Shown here: piece after piece, positions 60,801-64,000 of the stretch
Numbering within the stretch: the first letter of the stretch is position 1
Layout of the letters: each line of letters starts with the position of its first letter
From: Camarhynchus parvulus
Taxonomy: Eukaryota; Chordata; Aves; Passeriformes; Thraupidae
Assembly (NCBI RefSeq): GCF_901933205.1
Contig: NC_044590.1
Span: forward strand, 3,115,501 to 3,179,500
DNA length: 64,000 nucleotides
Direction: 5' to 3'
Notes under the pieces: generated by a model
Told to the model about the DNA's origin: nothing
What the model saw: the letters and a program-made list of their open reading frames with translations, nothing else
Databases searched by the model: none
Position numbers and translations under genes: made by a program

Positions 60801-63800
60801 TGCTGAGGGGTCACAGCTCCACCATGGCTGGAACCACCTTGGGATGCTCTGGATGTGCTGCAGGACTGAGGGGAGACAGGACTGCACCCAGCCCCCAGTG
60901 ACTGCCCAGCCTGAAAGCAGAGCTGCCAGGGGACCTTTGATCCTCTGCAAACAGAAAGTGCAATTGATTCTCTTCACTTAGAAGCATGACTGGTGTTACA
61001 TTTCCTGAGCTGGACAAGGGTGGTCCAGATGTCCATGACAGATTTTTGCATAAGCACTTTACATTTTTTGTTTTTCTAGCTGTTTGCTCTTCTTCTCTGG
61101 TTTAAAAAAAAAAGCTCTTCATACACTCTTGTTGAAATCACTGCCCTAAAAAAGGACTTACATCAGCCTTTAGCCTTCAATAGTTTATTGGATCTCTGGT
61201 TGCTAGTGGGGAAAATAGACAAAATTAGGCAGACAGGAAAAACTATGGGACAGTTATTTATGTGAATTTTGGGTCATTTTTTCTTTCAAAGAAGTTAGTG
61301 CAACCATATGGTGGAAAAAATATGCCAAGTTTTACCCAATCTACTCACAAGTCAAATAACTGGACACATAAACTGATTATTCAACCACATATGCATTTTG
61401 AACAATCTGGAATATTATTTTTTATGGACCAGATTCCAAATTATTCAGACATTCTGCAAAGAGTCAAAATGCCATAAAAATGTGATGATTCTGTCTCCAT
61501 TTTTATGTGTCCACTCCACAATCACTGTGTACACAGAGGTCCCAGCCCTTCATGCAGGGAGCTGGACAAGGCTCCTACAAAGGAGAAGCAGAGTAGTTGC
61601 ACAGCTCTGGGCTTCTGTAGAGATGGGCAGGTCTAAATCACAGACCCACTCACTCTCCAGTGAGATAATCATAGTAATAAATAATATATTAATACAGATC
61701 ATTGTAAGTTGTCACAGGTTATCACTTTTGAATTCCTTCTGTCCTTTAACATCTAAGGAAATAGAAAATACCGGCTGTGCAAATATTAGCCCATCTTTCT
61801 GAGTGTGTCAAATCACTGGGTTCAGTGAAAAACCTGCTCTTCTGCTTCACTGGGCTGTGGTCACCCCTGTGAGCCTGCAAGGTACTTATTTCCCTGATAA
61901 TAAAAATAAACTTAGCCAATTTCCAAGCCACTTCCAAGTTTGCTTCTGGAATATCAAATATAAGTTTTCATTCTCTTATTTCTTGATTAATGCATTGAGC
62001 ATCAACTTTTCTCAGTCACTTCTAAACTTTAATCAAGGATAAATCACCCCCAATGGGCATTTTAATCTTGTTTCCATATTTTTAAAGGAAATTAAATGTT
62101 AATTGCTGCTAGGTAAATTTATCTAAAACACTGATTTTCAATTCATCCCACAAACATTAAGAAAATAAAGATAATTGTTAGGCATTTCCTGCTGAATAAA
62201 GGGAGCAAGGACTTTTTTCCCCAAATAATATTTCTAAAATAAAGTATTTTAAAAGATTACTGTTATTGTATATTTTTAAATGTCTGTTACTTTCAAATGC
62301 CCAGCTAAGCTGACTGCAGTAATTGTTAGGAAAATATTTCTCTCCCTGTCTCCGAGGTGACTGTGGAAGAACTATGTTTAAGGAGAGATTAAAAAGTAGA
62401 GAGAAATTGCCATTGCATATTCAACAGCAATCAGAAAATATAAAGCCCAGCTGCTTTAGTGGGCTCGTGTGTGACATCCCTGCTGCTGCTGTGTGTGTAG
62501 CTTGAATCCTTTGGGGGAAATCATCCCTGGTTAGAGCTCAGCCTGTGTTCAGCTTCCAAGTCAAGGCCGTTGATTTGGGGCTCTCACCACTTGTACTTGC
62601 CCTTTCATTATCTCTTGGGACTGCTCTTCAAATCTCCTGACTACACCATCCCAGGAAATTGGGAGTTTCAAAAGATGTTACAGCCTGCCTACCCTGAAAT
62701 CAAGACATCCCAAAACACACACAAATGGGGACCCACACATCTGCCTTTCCAACAGCATTATCCACAACCATCTAAATTTTAGGATTGAGCTCTTGCATTG
62801 CCAAAGATTTAAACCTAAAAAATGGCTTTGGACTAAAGTTTTTGTAAGATTTACCACTAAAATCATCTCTGTAAGCAGCAAACAAAATTCTTATGGTTTC
62901 AAATCCTACTTTTTGATCTTTTTCACAAAAGCATTGGCACTATTCTGTGAAGCAAAGAAGAAACTGTGAAGGTTGAATCCTCTACGTCATTGCAATCATA
63001 AGAAGAAAAATATAAATTGAAAAATGTCTCTATTATATAATCTGCACATTAGCAGGTGGAAAAACAGCAACATAATTTACCTTTCGACACAGAAATATCT
63101 TCCTTGGAGCCAAGCAAATTCACTCTGCTGTTTAATCTGAATAGTTGCCAATTTTCTGTCTGTAATGGGAATCCAGTGGAAACTCAGGAAGGAGAAAGAA
63201 TTAAAGATAAATGCCACTTTCAGGGCAGGATCTTTGTCTAAGGATATTTGGTCGGGCTGGCAGAGCACAGACTTAGGGATTGGTCTCAGGTCTAGAGTAG
63301 TGTATGCTGGTTTGCTTTTGGGAGCCTGTGCCAGAGTACCAGGGTGACTTTGTAGAGTGCAAAATTATCATTACCAGTTAAGACTTCAGTGAAAATACAG
63401 GTCAGGCCCTCTAGGCTCACTCACTCTCACACACACATGCACAAACACCACCTGGGCCACATTCTAGCCCAGACATTTCAGGGATGCTCTGCAGCCACTC
63501 CCTCCTCTAGTCCATGACCAGAGCTGATGCTCTTTGCCTCAGGAAAAGCTTAGAGAATCCACTCATTATGGTCCTGAAGGTTCCCTACTTTAAAGAAACA
63601 TCATATTCTTATAAAAAGATGCTGGGACTAAAAACTGCTCCCACTAAAGGCTTGCAGGAGGGGAGGACTGCCTACACTGGGTTAATAGACCCATTAAAAA
63701 TCCAGAGAGGGTCAAAATTAATATTATTTTCTAAATTTCACAGATGTTACTTTATTAAAAGGAAACCCCAAGATGTTCAAAGGAAGGAGGCAGAGAGCTA

Positions 63801-64000
63801 AGCTGCCAGTGTCATTGAATTTTAATGATGAGTGTGTTCCTTAGGCTCTTTTAAAATCCCCAGCTTTAATGTGTTGCTTCATGCAAGGCTAGAAGGCTTG
63901 ATTGCAAGCAATAATTAAAAGTCTTCTAATCCCAAGAAAACTAGATTAAACCAGAGCTCCTCTTTATAGTGATTAAACTAAAACTAATAAAATGGAAGCT

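Larger units (their letters stand above)
53552..64000. other. Intergenic region upstream of APCDD1L
   Basis: No coding exon is recognised. By human synteny the next gene would be STX16, beyond the window. The region is AT-leaning with old repeat remnants (about 54210-54330 and 57770-57880). Open frames are all under about 135 codons and unconserved-looking. A divergent noncoding transcript from the APCDD1L promoter is possible by analogy with human, but the sequence does not show it. Confidence 0.75.

Overview
This is a vertebrate nuclear window, almost certainly from a bird. Coding sequence lies in short exons with GT-AG introns inside long AT-leaning noncoding DNA. Recognisable repeats are sparse and old. 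A CR1 3' end in the bird/reptile style sits near 6.46 kb, and strongly CpG-rich DNA is confined to a few short blocks. I cannot name the species. No bacterial, viral, CRISPR or tRNA gene was recognised.

Two protein-coding genes are present, arranged tail to tail. (1) VAPB on the + strand: exons 2-6 (14153-27664) encode residues 20-243 of a 243-residue ER membrane protein. Exon 1 is not visible and must lie to the left, so 1-14152 is the end of a long intron 1. Candidate polyadenylation signals follow the stop at about 28.0, 28.26, 28.72 and 31.32 kb. (2) APCDD1L on the - strand: four coding exons (52788-52752, 42456-42345, 41628-41070, 38747-37983) join in frame to encode 490 residues, a secreted or membrane-anchored relative of the Wnt inhibitor APCDD1. 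Its first coding exon lies in a CpG island at about 51.9-53.35 kb. The VAPB > < APCDD1L order matches the human 20q13.32 neighbourhood (RAB22A, VAPB, APCDD1L, STX16), which supports both paralogue calls over VAPA and APCDD1.

Layout: 1-14152 VAPB intron 1; 14153-27664 VAPB exons 2-6; 27665 to about 28.72 kb (possibly 31.3 kb) VAPB 3' UTR; then intergenic DNA to about 37.5 kb; 37515-52788 APCDD1L with its 3' UTR; about 52.79-53.35 kb APCDD1L leader and CpG island; 53350-53551 a 30-bp minisatellite; from there to 64000 intergenic DNA in which I see no gene.

The two genes have no known joint pathway. VAPB is a tail-anchored ER receptor at organelle contact sites, while APCDD1-family proteins act at the cell surface on Wnt ligand. 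I found no evidence of a new biological system. The most interesting structures are a 20-22 bp minisatellite whose last copy contains the APCDD1L exon 2 splice donor; a perfect 16-bp-arm palindrome in APCDD1L intron 1; an upstream ORF in the APCDD1L leader; the promoter-flanking 30-bp minisatellite; and a set of ancient SINE/LINE remnants.
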